Below, in pieces: positions 7,643 through 17,200 of a DNA stretch of 64,000 nucleotides (its first letter is position 1; every line of letters starts with the position of its first letter). Under the pieces are notes generated by a model. It worked only from the letters and a program-made list of their open reading frames with translations. It had not been told where the DNA came from and ran no database searches. A program made the translations under genes and the position numbers. Source of the DNA: a virus; IMG/VR virus record IMGVR_UViG_3300043778_000098, positions 1 to 64,000 of that record. One strand, written 5' to 3'.

Positions 7643-10600
7643 ATGCGAAGGCACTCGACCAGGCTGTCCCAGGCGCACGAAGAGGAGCCCGAGGACGACG
7701 GTCTTTCGCGCACCGCCGACCGGGACTACCCCGAGCTGGGCACCATCCTCGACGACCGGCCCGACCCCGGCGGCGTCATCACCGTCATCGGCGCCAGGCG
7801 GCTCGCGAACCTCTACGGCACCGACCAGGACGACCGCAACGGGCAGTTCAACGGCGAGCCCGGCGACGCCGGCATGTACTGGTCCGAGCCAGGCCAGCAG
7901 CAGTGGACGCAGGAGAACGAGCCGCAGGAGCCCGCTCCGCCGCCGCCGTGGGCCATGTCGCCGGTGATGGCCCGGCTGGCGGAGCTGGAGGAGGCCGCCG
8001 GGCTCATCGGCATGAGCCACCACGCCACCTCCATCAACGGCCAGCAGGTCGACGACCACGGCGACGCCCCGCAGCACGGCACCGTCCCCCGCGCGCAGGA
8101 CCCCGACTCCTACGACGACCGCTCCACCGAGGGCGACGGCGACCCCAAGTGGGACGACCCGCTCGACCCCGCCCACAAGGAGGAGTACAACGGGGCGACC
8201 GTCGGCATGTACCCCGAGGGCATCTCGGCGGGCGGCGGCCCCGGCATCTCCGTCGGCCCCGTCACGGCGGAGCTGAACCAGAAGGGGCAGAACGAGCTGC
8301 GCCGCCACATGGCCGAGGACCACCTGGCCGACCCGTCCTTGTGCGCCTCCTCCGAGATCCGCGAGCTGGCCGACGACCACGCCGCCGACCACGACTACGG
8401 CAACGCGGACCACGCGCACGGCCCCGACTACGACCACCGGCCCTTCTGGGACGAGGGCGCCGACGCCGGGCGATACCACGAGTTCACCGGCTCCAGGAGG
8501 ACCGCACGCGTGCCCTGGACCCCGGCCGAGCGCGGCACCCTGCACACCTGGCAGCAGGTGCCGACCGGCACGTGGGGCGACTTCGTGCCGTCGTCGGAGT
8601 TCCCGTTCCTGCGGCCGGGCGAGAGCCAGCACGGACCCGAAGAGGAGGACCTGCGTGCGGAGGGGAGCTGGGAGCCCTATGAGGCCGACGAATACGACTT
8701 CGCCGATAAGCCCAGCTACCAAGGCTGGCCGCAGTCCATGCCCGAGGAGTACGAGCCTCGCGACTGGACCGACATCGCCGACCGGGCCGACCACAGGAAC
8801 GACGCCGGCGGCTGGGTACACCACACGCTCAGCTCCCTGCGGGAGGGCGCCTCCGACGCCGAGGACCGCTACTGGCGGGCGCACCTGCGCGATCAGCACG
8901 GCTGGAGCGCGGGCCAGTTCGAGCGGGCCCGCCAGCGGGGCGACAGCCTCCCCGACATGCACGCGGCCGGGCACGAGGCGGGACTCGCCGGCCACCCGCC
9001 GCACGCCATCTCCGCCGAGCAGCGGCTCCGTGCGCAGCGCGACCTGGAGCGGGAGGACTCCCTCCGCAACATGTTCGGCCCGGACATCACCGAGGACAGG
9101 GCCAAGCTGAGGCCCGAGGGGTACGGGCTCGCCCATCCCGCACGGGGCGGCTATTCCGGCGGCGACCCGATGACGGCGATCATGACGTCCGGGGACCCGC
9201 GCCCGGTCGCCGACCCGTCGCACTGGGAGCAGGCCGACCCGGCCCGGTTCCGCCGCATGATGAGCGCCCTTACGGCGCACGCGCACGACGACGAGGGGGA
9301 CTCGCTCGATGACGGGCCGGCCTCCGGGGACTTCGGGGTCGGCGACGAGGAGGACGAGGACGGCCCGGAGGGATGGCCCGCCGCCGGGGCGGACGTCAGC
9401 GAGACCGGCCGGGCCATGACCCAGGGCCGCTACGACGGGAAGACCAGGCGGAGCGGGGACCAGGGGCACCTGGCCGCGTTCGTCGCCGCCTCGGGCAGCC
9501 CGTCGTTCCGCTTCCACTTCACAGCCTCCTGGCAGGACGTCATCGCCAAGGCGAGGCGGATCCGCGCCGACGGCCACGTCCGCATCACCCACGCCTCGGC
9601 GGGCCTGGTGATCGGCGAGGTGCGGGGCGATCACGACACCTATGAGACGGGCATCCAGCGCCCGGTTGGCAAGCGGCAGTCCATCCAGCACTGGGCCTGC
9701 GGCTGCCCGTGGGCGTCGTTCCACCAGAGCAGGACCGCCGCCAGGAGGCCCGGGGGCTACGCGGGCAGGCCGTGCTCCCACGTGATGGCCCTCCAGTTCG
9801 AGGCGCAGTCGCGGGGGATGTTCGGCCGGCAGTTCGGCGCGGACGAGAACCTCCCGTCGTGGTCGCCCCCGACCGTCGTCGTCAAGTCGATGCCGCCGTG
9901 GGAGGGCGAGCCGCACGCGGGACGGTGGCGCGAGGAGTGGCGCGCCCCGGTCGCCTCGATCCGGCGCGCCGCCACGCCCGACGAGGCGCGCGACGCCGAC
10001 TGGACGCCGGAGGACCGGGACGAGTGGGAGCGTTCCGGCGCGGTCGTCGGCTGGCCGTGCCAGCGCGCCACCGCCGCCCTCCTGCGATCCGGCGCGGACC
10101 CGGAGGAGGTCGACGCGCTCCGGGCGATCGCCGGGCTGGGGCCGGTCAGCGCCGACGCGGCGCGCTCCGGCGCGCTCCTGGCGCGCCACCTGACGGTGGC
10201 GCACGGCCTGCCGGAGGAGAAGGCGGCGGAACTGTGCCGGGACGTCCCCGGCGCTCTCGGGTGGCACGGGGCGCTCCACGAGGCGCGCGCCGCCGTGGCG
10301 ATCCCGCACCGGCACGAACCGCCCGGCGCGCCCGGCGCGGGGCTGCTTCCGGTGGAGGGTCTCCGTGTCACCGCCGACGGCGCGAACGGGCCGTGGGGGA
10401 GCGACAACACCGTCTCGCACCCGCCGCAGAAGCCCTACGGCGCGACGTCGCCGCCGGATAAGGACATGGACCCGGGCAGCTACGGGCCGCTCGCCGCGCC
10501 CGACCCGGAGAACTGGGGCCGCATCGACGCGGGCGACGTCTTCCAGATGCCGATCGGCAACACCGCCGCCGTCCGCCCCGTGCCCGGCGACCTGCACTGG

Positions 10601-11683
10601 CCGGACCAGTCCCAGGACGAGCAGGGCACCTTCAGCTACCAGGACCGGGCCGCCGCCGCCGGGCCGTCAACCGCGATGACCCCGCGCGACCCCAACGGCA
10701 TCCGGATGGAGGAGACGCGAAGAGACTGCCCCTGCTGCGGCGGAACAGGCGAGCACAACACCGGCCGGGAATGCTACGGGTGCGACGCGAGCGGAAGCGC
10801 CGACGGGTATTCCGGGCAGGTCCCGTGCGACGGGACTAAGCCCTACGGCGTTGACAGCGAAGGCCACCAGGTCGAGCTGGACCCGCTCGACGGATGGCAG
10901 CATCTGGACGGGTCCGTCTCCCATGACGACGGGAGCACAGTCAGCGATCATCCCGTCCGCGCAGAGCTGCGCGACGAGCCCGAGGCCGCCCTCCCCTCGA
11001 CCACCGGCGACGACCTGGAGGCGACGGCCGCCGCCGACGGCACCATGGGCGGAGGCGACGCCGGGGACGGGGCAGCCCAGGAGGCCCCGCTGGACGTCGC
11101 GTCCCTCGGCGAGTTCGGGGCGTCGGCGCGGGAAGAGTTCCGCCGCAAGTTCGGCGGCCCGACGGCGATGGGCGACCGGTCGGTGGCCGAGGGACTGTCT
11201 GGCGGGGCGCAGGAGCCCCCGGTGACCGGCCAGCAGCCGGGCATGGGCTCGATGGACGAGCCGCTGACGCCGGACGACCAGTCGATCCAGACGATCGGCG
11301 GCCAGCAGTGGTCGGGCGGCGGCGCAGACTCCGACGAGGTCGAGGTCGAGCCCGGCCAGCCGCAGGGCGGCATCGACGACATCGTGGCGTCGTTCCAGCG
11401 CTCGGCGGCGGCCAGGGCCTACGCCGGCGGGGGCGCGGCGGGAGGGGGCGCTGCGGCCGGGCCCGGGGACATCGCCGGGGCCGCCCGCGCCTACCTGGCG
11501 AAGACGGCCGAGGTCCTCCCCCAAGCCGAGGCCGACGAGCTGATCCGGGAGGGGCGCGGCCAGCGGGCGCGCAACCTCGACCTGCTCGACCTGGAGGGCA
11601 CCCACTACGCGGACGCCGACGAGGAACTCGGCAAGAAGGGGCTGAGCATGGACGACCACGACGATGACGTGATCTTCGCGTGA
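7643..11683 (+). CDS. giant head-module protein with SWIM and DnaJ-type zinc fingers
   Basis: 1,346 residues; ATG at 7643 is chosen because it follows the CCCGGGAAG core and a GAGGGAGG site. The protein is acidic, His/Asp-rich and largely low complexity. About residue 680-720 it has a SWIM-type zinc finger (CGCPWASFHQ, then CSHVMALQFE: CxC...CxH). Near residue 1030-1050 it has a DnaJ-like cluster (CPCCGGTGEH, CYGCDASGSA). Both are nucleic-acid or protein-binding folds. It sits between portal and protease, so an internal head or packaging-related role is plausible but not shown. The long ORF has strong third-position GC throughout. Confidence 0.7.
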   Translation: MRRHSTRLSQAHEEEPEDDGLSRTADRDYPELGTILDDRPDPGGVITVIGARRLANLYGTDQDDRNGQFNGEPGDAGMYWSEPGQQQWTQENEPQEPAPPPPWAMSPVMARLAELEEAAGLIGMSHHATSINGQQVDDHGDAPQHGTVPRAQDPDSYDDRSTEGDGDPKWDDPLDPAHKEEYNGATVGMYPEGISAGGGPGISVGPVTAELNQKGQNELRRHMAEDHLADPSLCASSEIRELADDHAADHDYGNADHAHGPDYDHRPFWDEGADAGRYHEFTGSRRTARVPWTPAERGTLHTWQQVPTGTWGDFVPSSEFPFLRPGESQHGPEEEDLRAEGSWEPYEADEYDFADKPSYQGWPQSMPEEYEPRDWTDIADRADHRNDAGGWVHHTLSSLREGASDAEDRYWRAHLRDQHGWSAGQFERARQRGDSLPDMHAAGHEAGLAGHPPHAISAEQRLRAQRDLEREDSLRNMFGPDITEDRAKLRPEGYGLAHPARGGYSGGDPMTAIMTSGDPRPVADPSHWEQADPARFRRMMSALTAHAHDDEGDSLDDGPASGDFGVGDEEDEDGPEGWPAAGADVSETGRAMTQGRYDGKTRRSGDQGHLAAFVAASGSPSFRFHFTASWQDVIAKARRIRADGHVRITHASAGLVIGEVRGDHDTYETGIQRPVGKRQSIQHWACGCPWASFHQSRTAARRPGGYAGRPCSHVMALQFEAQSRGMFGRQFGADENLPSWSPPTVVVKSMPPWEGEPHAGRWREEWRAPVASIRRAATPDEARDADWTPEDRDEWERSGAVVGWPCQRATAALLRSGADPEEVDALRAIAGLGPVSADAARSGALLARHLTVAHGLPEEKAAELCRDVPGALGWHGALHEARAAVAIPHRHEPPGAPGAGLLPVEGLRVTADGANGPWGSDNTVSHPPQKPYGATSPPDKDMDPGSYGPLAAPDPENWGRIDAGDVFQMPIGNTAAVRPVPGDLHWPDQSQDEQGTFSYQDRAAAAGPSTAMTPRDPNGIRMEETRRDCPCCGGTGEHNTGRECYGCDASGSADGYSGQVPCDGTKPYGVDSEGHQVELDPLDGWQHLDGSVSHDDGSTVSDHPVRAELRDEPEAALPSTTGDDLEATAAADGTMGGGDAGDGAAQEAPLDVASLGEFGASAREEFRRKFGGPTAMGDRSVAEGLSGGAQEPPVTGQQPGMGSMDEPLTPDDQSIQTIGGQQWSGGGADSDEVEVEPGQPQGGIDDIVASFQRSAAARAYAGGGAAGGGAAAGPGDIAGAARAYLAKTAEVLPQAEADELIREGRGQRARNLDLLDLEGTHYADADEELGKKGLSMDDHDDDVIFA

Positions 11684-11886
11684 GCCACCGAATGGAGATG
11701 GCCCCGCGCGAGCAGACGGCGGCCGACGACCCGTTCGGCGGGCGCGGGACGTTCCTGCCGTTCCCGGGGCTGAGCGCCACGGAGATCTCCGACGCCCTGA
11801 CGGAGAGGGGGCTGGGCTCCGTCCCGTCCTTCGCCTGGGGCGGCATCGGGGCCTGGGTCGAGGTGGGCCGTGCGGGAAGCTCCTGA
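11680..11886 (+). CDS. small unknown protein
   Basis: 68 residues from a GTG that overlaps the previous stop (GTGA); its own end overlaps the next gene by 17 nt. Sequence MEMAPREQTAADDPFGGRG and LGSVPSFAWGG is not recognised. Kept because of tight coupling and high third-position GC. Confidence 0.45.
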   Translation: MSHRMEMAPREQTAADDPFGGRGTFLPFPGLSATEISDALTERGLGSVPSFAWGGIGAWVEVGRAGSS

Positions 11887-12220
11887 GGCCGCCGACCCGT
11901 TCAGGGTCATCATGCCCCCGGGCCAGGACCTCCTGTCTCGCGTCGGCGTGCTCATCGGCCTGATCTTCTACGCCGCCGGGACGCTGTCCTTCGCCGGGAT
12001 CGTCGTGGCCTATTTCTCGCTGAGAATGTACGACTTCTCCGACGACACGAGAATCGCCTTCATCGTCCTGTTCTCCAGCCTCTTCTCCATGATCCAGGGG
12101 CTCATATTCATCCTGATCACGAGGGGAGGAGAGCTGAGGCGGAGCCAGATGGAGTTCATGCTCAGCCAGATAGGCGTTCTCAAGTCCCAGGGGACTTCCC
12201 CGAGGCCGACCGACGGTTAG
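11870..12220 (+). CDS. small membrane protein, two TM segments
   Basis: 116 residues, GTG start. Two long hydrophobic helices (VGVLIGLIFYAAGTLSFAGI; RIAFIVLFSSLFSMIQGLIF) flank a short acidic turn; the C-terminus is charged. It is the first of three consecutive small membrane proteins (11870, 12232, 12644). The cluster could be a lysis or superinfection module, but no endolysin is present nearby. Confidence 0.65.
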   Translation: MREAPEAADPFRVIMPPGQDLLSRVGVLIGLIFYAAGTLSFAGIVVAYFSLRMYDFSDDTRIAFIVLFSSLFSMIQGLIFILITRGGELRRSQMEFMLSQIGVLKSQGTSPRPTDG

Positions 12221-12231
12221 GGGAAGGACCC

Positions 12232-12684
12232 ATGCTCGCCCTTCCGCCGGCCGTCCAGGCGGTTCTCGCGTCCTCGCCAGTCACAACGGTTCTCTCCATC
12301 GCCGGGGGCCTCATCGCCGTCCTCATCATGGCGGCCGGGATCATCGGCACCTGGGCCGCCCTCCGGGTCGGCAGGAACACGCAGATCACAGCCAACTACA
12401 GAGCCACCGCCGAGTCCTGGGAGAGCCTCGCGACCAGCCTGACGGCCGAGAAGACGGAGCTGGAGCACAGGCTGGAAGAGGCGATGGTCACGATCACGTC
12501 GCTGACCACCAAGGTCTCCACATTGCAGGAACTCGCCACCGGCCACCCGGCGGTGGAGAGGCTCTCCGAGGCCATGCACCAGTCATTCCAGACGCTGACC
12601 ATCCAGATGAACCGCATCGAGGACTCCTTGAAGGGAGCCGGAAATGGCGGAACTGCCAGACCCACCGCCCCCCACGCCGACTAG
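12232..12684 (+). CDS. membrane-anchored coiled-coil protein
   Basis: 150 residues. One N-terminal membrane helix (TTVLSIAGGLIAVLIMAAGI) followed by a long coiled coil (SLATSLTAEKTELEHRLEEA and on) and a polar tail. An AGGGGAAGG site precedes the ATG. It overlaps the next gene by 41 nt. The anchor-plus-coil shape is seen in phage spanin-like and membrane scaffold proteins; function unknown. Confidence 0.65.
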   Translation: MLALPPAVQAVLASSPVTTVLSIAGGLIAVLIMAAGIIGTWAALRVGRNTQITANYRATAESWESLATSLTAEKTELEHRLEEAMVTITSLTTKVSTLQELATGHPAVERLSEAMHQSFQTLTIQMNRIEDSLKGAGNGGTARPTAPHAD

Positions 12685-13036
12685 CGATCTTGACGACGAC
12701 CTCAAAGAGGTGCTGGACCGCAGCCTCAAGTTCCTGAGGAGGATCACCACGGGAATGGGGGTGATCGTCCTCGTGGTCGTCGTCGTGGCCGGCGTCCTCG
12801 TCCGCTGGGCGCTGACCGAGCACTCCCGTGTGGACCAGTACCTCGCCGGGCAGTGCCCGTTCTATTACACGGTGGCCGCTCTCCCTGTTCCGGCCAACAC
12901 CGGGAAGGTCGGGGTGAACCTGGTCGAGGGCGCCAGGAGCGCCCTGGTGAGGCAGGCCTGCCCGGAGAGGCTGCCTCCGCCGTCAGCGGAGCTGGTGCTC
13001 CTCGGCCGCAGGTACGGCATACCGATCACCTACTGA
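12644..13036 (+). CDS. single-pass membrane protein
   Basis: 130 residues, overlapping the previous gene in another frame. The N-terminus is Pro-rich and acidic, then one strong membrane helix (GVIVLVVVVVAGVLVRWAL), then an extracytoplasmic domain with two Cys (GQCPFYYTV; RQACPERLPP). Its stop overlaps the stop of the convergent gene 13030-13566. Not recognised. Confidence 0.65.
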   Translation: MAELPDPPPPTPTSDLDDDLKEVLDRSLKFLRRITTGMGVIVLVVVVVAGVLVRWALTEHSRVDQYLAGQCPFYYTVAALPVPANTGKVGVNLVEGARSALVRQACPERLPPPSAELVLLGRRYGIPITY

Positions 13037-13566
13037 CCGGGCCCGTCCTCGTCCTCGTAGCGCGGCAGCGCCCTCAGGTACGGATCCAGCTGGCGCTCCA
13101 CCTCCGGCGTTATCCTCTCCATCACGCCGGTGGGGGTCTTCCCGGGATCATCCGGGGACCAGGCCCTGAGTTCCGGCAGCGGCGGCTCCTCCTGCGGCAC
13201 GGGCTCCTCCTCCCCTTCCTCGTCGGCCGCCTCCTCCTCGGGGTCCGGCGCGTACGGGGCGCTCTGCCACGGGGGGCTCTCGCCCTCGGCGAGCTGCGCG
13301 CGGGGGACGATCTTGGTCATGCTCGGCAGGTCCTGCCGGCGGACCTGGTAGGCGGGCGGATCCGCCTCCCTCATCCTCGCCAGGAAGTCAGCGGCGTCGC
13401 GCTCCTCGCGGGCGTCCCTGGCGGGGCGCGCCAGCCAACGGCGCAGCGATTCCAGGATGGTCCGCCTGCGCTCCGGGATGAACGGCTCGTCTTCCTGGGG
13501 CCCGCCAGGCCGAAGGGCCAGGGCCGCCAGCACGGCGGCGGCCCTGGCCCTCAGGTCGATCCTCAT
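13030..13566 (-). CDS. acidic unknown protein
   Basis: 178 residues from ATG at 13566, which overlaps the stop of gene 13563-14132. The N-terminus is basic (MRIDLRARAAAVLAAL), the C-terminal half is a Glu/Pro-rich low-complexity stretch (EEEAADEEGEEEPVPQEEPP) ending in an acidic tail. Translationally coupled to the DUF6011-like gene. Function unknown. Confidence 0.6.
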   Translation of the reverse strand: MRIDLRARAAAVLAALALRPGGPQEDEPFIPERRRTILESLRRWLARPARDAREERDAADFLARMREADPPAYQVRRQDLPSMTKIVPRAQLAEGESPPWQSAPYAPDPEEEAADEEGEEEPVPQEEPPLPELRAWSPDDPGKTPTGVMERITPEVERQLDPYLRALPRYEDEDGPGQ

Positions 13567-14132
13567 AAGACTCCCTGGTTCTTGTTCCAGCAGGTGTTTC
13601 CCTTGCCGCGCGAACGCGACAGGTCGTCGGTCAGGTCCCGGTTGCAGTCGGTGCAGCGCTGCATCTTGACGGCGTACATCATCCTGGACTCCTCGGTCCC
13701 GTGCCGGGCGATCGCCGCGATGGCGGCGCGCTGCTCGATCATGTGGATCCTGGTGACGCGAGTCTGGCCGCTGCTGCCGCCGCCCAGCACGCGCTTGACG
13801 AAGGTCCAGCCGGCGTACTTCCCGTCCTCGGGGCGCTCCACCTTCCAGAAGTCGACGTCGTTGCTGCCGGTGCGGGAGGGGGTGGCGTAATAGCCGGCCG
13901 GGATGTCGTGGGCCGGGGCGGTCTCCCCCGTTGCGGCCACCGGCGGCGGAAGGTCCGGGCAGCGCCGCAGGTGCTTCAGCACCATCTCGGCTGCCTGGCG
14001 GGCCAGCGGCCTGCTGCCGTTCACCATGTCCCTGGCGAGGTGGTGCTCCTTGCGCGGGGCGAGGGCGGCGATCTCCCTCATGATTTCCATCATGTCCATG
14101 CCGGACAGTTCCGCGATCACGGTCTGCTGCAT
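13563..14132 (-). CDS. DUF6011-like protein with C-terminal zinc motif
   Basis: 189 residues; start placed at ATG 14132 (MQQTVIAELSGMDMMEIMRE) because a GGGAGAAG site precedes it, although the frame is open further upstream. The C-terminus CTDCNRDLTDDLSRSRGKG followed by NTCW matches the 'CxxCgRpL...S...GxG..C' pattern of DUF6011, common in actinophages. It has its own promoter-like element at 14183-14202. DNA-binding is possible; not demonstrated. Confidence 0.6.
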   Translation of the reverse strand: MQQTVIAELSGMDMMEIMREIAALAPRKEHHLARDMVNGSRPLARQAAEMVLKHLRRCPDLPPPVAATGETAPAHDIPAGYYATPSRTGSNDVDFWKVERPEDGKYAGWTFVKRVLGGGSSGQTRVTRIHMIEQRAAIAAIARHGTEESRMMYAVKMQRCTDCNRDLTDDLSRSRGKGNTCWNKNQGVL

Positions 14133-14182
14133 CTTCTTCTCCCGGGGACTCTGCTGATTCGACTGCTCTTCGCTTGAGACGA

Positions 14183-14202
14183 CAATAACAAGAAACCTTG
14201 TA
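14183..14202 (-). promoter_or_regulatory. promoter-like element CAAGGTTTCTTGTTATTGT
   Basis: On the minus strand this reads CAAGGTTTCTTGTTATTGT, one of the clearest copies of the TTTCTTGNTANNNT element, with hexamer TATTGT at 14183-14188. It points toward the DUF6011-like gene with a ~50-nt leader. On the plus strand the protease gene follows. Confidence 0.5.
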
Positions 14203-14256
14203 TTGCGCAACGCGAACCCCGGCTCCCCCGGAAGAGTGGAGAGACCGGAGGGGATC

Positions 14257-17200
14257 GTGCTCAAGTACGCGGCGCTGGAGATGCTCGACGCGTGGCGCCA
14301 GCCGACGGCGGGCGGGATCTCCCGCCTCGCCCACCGGGTCGCGTTCCACTACGACCCGCGCCCCGGCTACCTGTACGTCCGCTCCCGGATGATCTCCAGC
14401 CGGACCAACGACAACCACGACACGTTCCCCGCCGGGGAGATCGAGAAGGGCTACACGACCTTCCTCGGCAAGCCCGTCTTCGTCAACCACAACAACGCCA
14501 ACCACCGCAGGGCCCGTGGCGTCATCGTCGCCGTCGCCCTGCACCGCGACCGCACCCGCGACGGCAGCCCCGACACCTGGGTCGAGGGCCTCATGGAGGT
14601 CGACGCGGTCAGGTTCCCCAAGCTGGCGAAGGCGATCCTGGAGGGCAGGGTCAACCGCACCAGCATGGGCGTGGACGTCGACTGGTCCACCTGCTCGGCC
14701 TGCGGCAACAAGGCCACCTCCCCGGCCGAGTACTGCAAGCACCTGCCCGCGATGAAGGGCCGGAAGATCCGGCAGCGGAACGCCAAGACCGGCAAGGTGG
14801 AGGAGCGCCTGATCCACGAGATCTGCGCCGGGCTCAGCTTCTTCGAGAACTCCCTGCTGGTCGAGGACCCCGCCGATCCCTCGGCCTTTTTGCTCGGGGA
14901 GCCTGACACGCGAGGGCTACACATGTCTCCACGTTCGGCCAGCTCGAATCCTGGAGATCGCCGCGCTCGAAACGCCGTAACGCCCGGCGATGTCCAAGAG
15001 GCTGAGCTGGCCTCGCTTCGCACATCCGTTGCCGGTCGCTACCAGGGGCAGAAGTTCGTATTTGATGACCCGGACGTCGGCGTCGGTGAGTTTGACAGCC
15101 GGGTTGCGTACGCCCGGCAGGCTGCGCCCCTTGGCCACCATGTCGGCCGAGTTGACCGCGTTGGTGCCCAGGAACCAGTGCATGGAGTTCATGCAGATCT
15201 TGAAGTCGCACGAGTGGCAGACGACAAAGCGCGGCGGAATAGGCCCTCGCAGCAGCTTCCAGCCATAGCGATGCGCGCGGACGCTCGTCCGTCTCGCGTC
15301 CGCCAGAGAGAAGCGCGGGTACCCGCTGTCGAAGGTTCCGCCCGTCCACGGGTTGCAGAAGCCAGGCCCTGCGCTGAAATCGATCAGCGCGAAGTACCGG
15401 TCAACCTCCGACACCGTTCTTACGAATCGTCCGTCCAGTTCACACCTGCCGACCATGGTGTTAATCATAGCCGAGAACCGGACGCACGGGGCATGGAGAA
15501 GGCCGCCGGGCTCCGCCCGGCCCAGGCCCGCCCGGCCCAGGCCCGCAGGCCGTTCGGCGAGCTGGCGCCCCACGAGCAGCAGGCGGTGGCCCTCTACCAC
15601 CGGCAGATGCTCGAAGAGGGGAACGCCCCCCAGGGCAGCACCACCGGCGACTACCTGTACGAGCCCCGCCAGGAGCCCAGGGGCGACTTCATCAACCGCT
15701 ACATGGACGCCGACGACGAGTTCAAGCGGGAGTACGGGCGCGGGGCGGCCGACTGGGAGGCCCACCACCAGGACACAGTGGCCCGCCACCCGATCCCCGC
15801 CTACCCGCCCGAGGGCCGGTGGCCGCTGATCGTCAGCGACGCCAACCCGAACTACATCGACGACGGCTACCACCGGATGCACTCCTACATGCGGGACGGC
15901 GCCACCGAGATCCCCACGATCAGGATGCACCCCAAGAGGGCCTCGAAGACGGCCGCCGCCGGGGACCCCGACTTTAGGGACCTCATCCCCAATTCCTGCA
16001 CCCAGTGCGGGAAGCCGGTGCACTACCGCCCCGGCGCCGGCAGGAACGGCACCTACCCGTGGCGGCACCGGCACCAGGCCATCGAAGACCACGCCGCCGT
16101 CCCGTCCAACCCCGACGACAGGCGGCCGTCGCAGAACGCCACCTTCGGCGGCACCACCTGCCTGATGTGCCACGAGCCGGTGAAGATCAACCTGAACGCG
16201 CTGGACACCGACACCGGCGGCTGGCACCACCACGACGGCATGAAGCGCGACCACCCCGCCATCCCGAAGGACGCCCGCGCCGTCTACGACGCCATCCCGG
16301 GCATCAGGGCGCAGCATGACCAGGCCCGCCAGCAGATCCGCGAGCACCTGCACCGGCAGTTCGAGCAGATGGAAGGCAGGCCGCTGCCCCGGCGCCCGAG
16401 AGGCGACGAGGACCGGATGCCGCCCGACCCGTTCACGGCCAGACGCAAGAGGGCCAGGCGCCAGGCCGCCGGCCGCTTCCGCGAAGAGTTCACGCACTGC
16501 TCCAATTGCGGGGTCCCGCTGCTGGACGCCGACGACATCAGCGCCGCCGACTCGCCCGGCGACTGGTCGCACCACGGCTACCCGCACCTGTGCATGAACT
16601 GCGCCATCGGGCCGATCTCCGACGAGGGGACCATCCCCGGGACTCCCGGCAAGCCGCACCCGATCTTTCCGGGCAACAAGGGCGGCTATCACCTTCGCCC
16701 GGGGCTGGCAGGCGACCCCATGCCCACCGACCGCCTTCCCGAGAGCTACCGGAACTGGGAGCCGGGCGACGCGGTCCGGCAGTCCACGTCGAGCCGGAAG
16801 ACGGCCTACGGGGAGACCCGCGTGCCGCCCCAGGTGGACACGCTGCGGATGGACGAGTGCCCCGTCTGCGGCGAGCACAACGTGTGGTCGGGCAGCCGGT
16901 GCCCGGTTTGCGGCTTCGTGGTGCCGCCCAGTGTCTTCCGCGATCCCGACACCGACAAGGCGCGGCAGGTGCGCGACCAGCTCGACGCCGACGGCGAGGT
17001 CACCGAGGACCCGCAGGACCCCCAGGGCCAGGAAATGGGCGAGGAGGAGCAGATCGGCAGCGGCGATGACGCCGACGACCAGCTCACCCACCCGGACCAG
17101 ATCGCCCCGGACGGGGTGCCGGTCGTGCAGGGCGAGGGCGGCCCGGTGCCCGGCGAGGAAGAGGGCGCGCAGGCGGGGCCGCCCCCCGAGGAAGAGGGCG

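Noticed and set aside
7592-10597. 1,001-codon minus-strand frame opposite the giant head protein
   Set aside because: Composition is Arg/Gly/Val-rich shadow translation; no ribosome-binding site, and the plus frame has clear zinc motifs.
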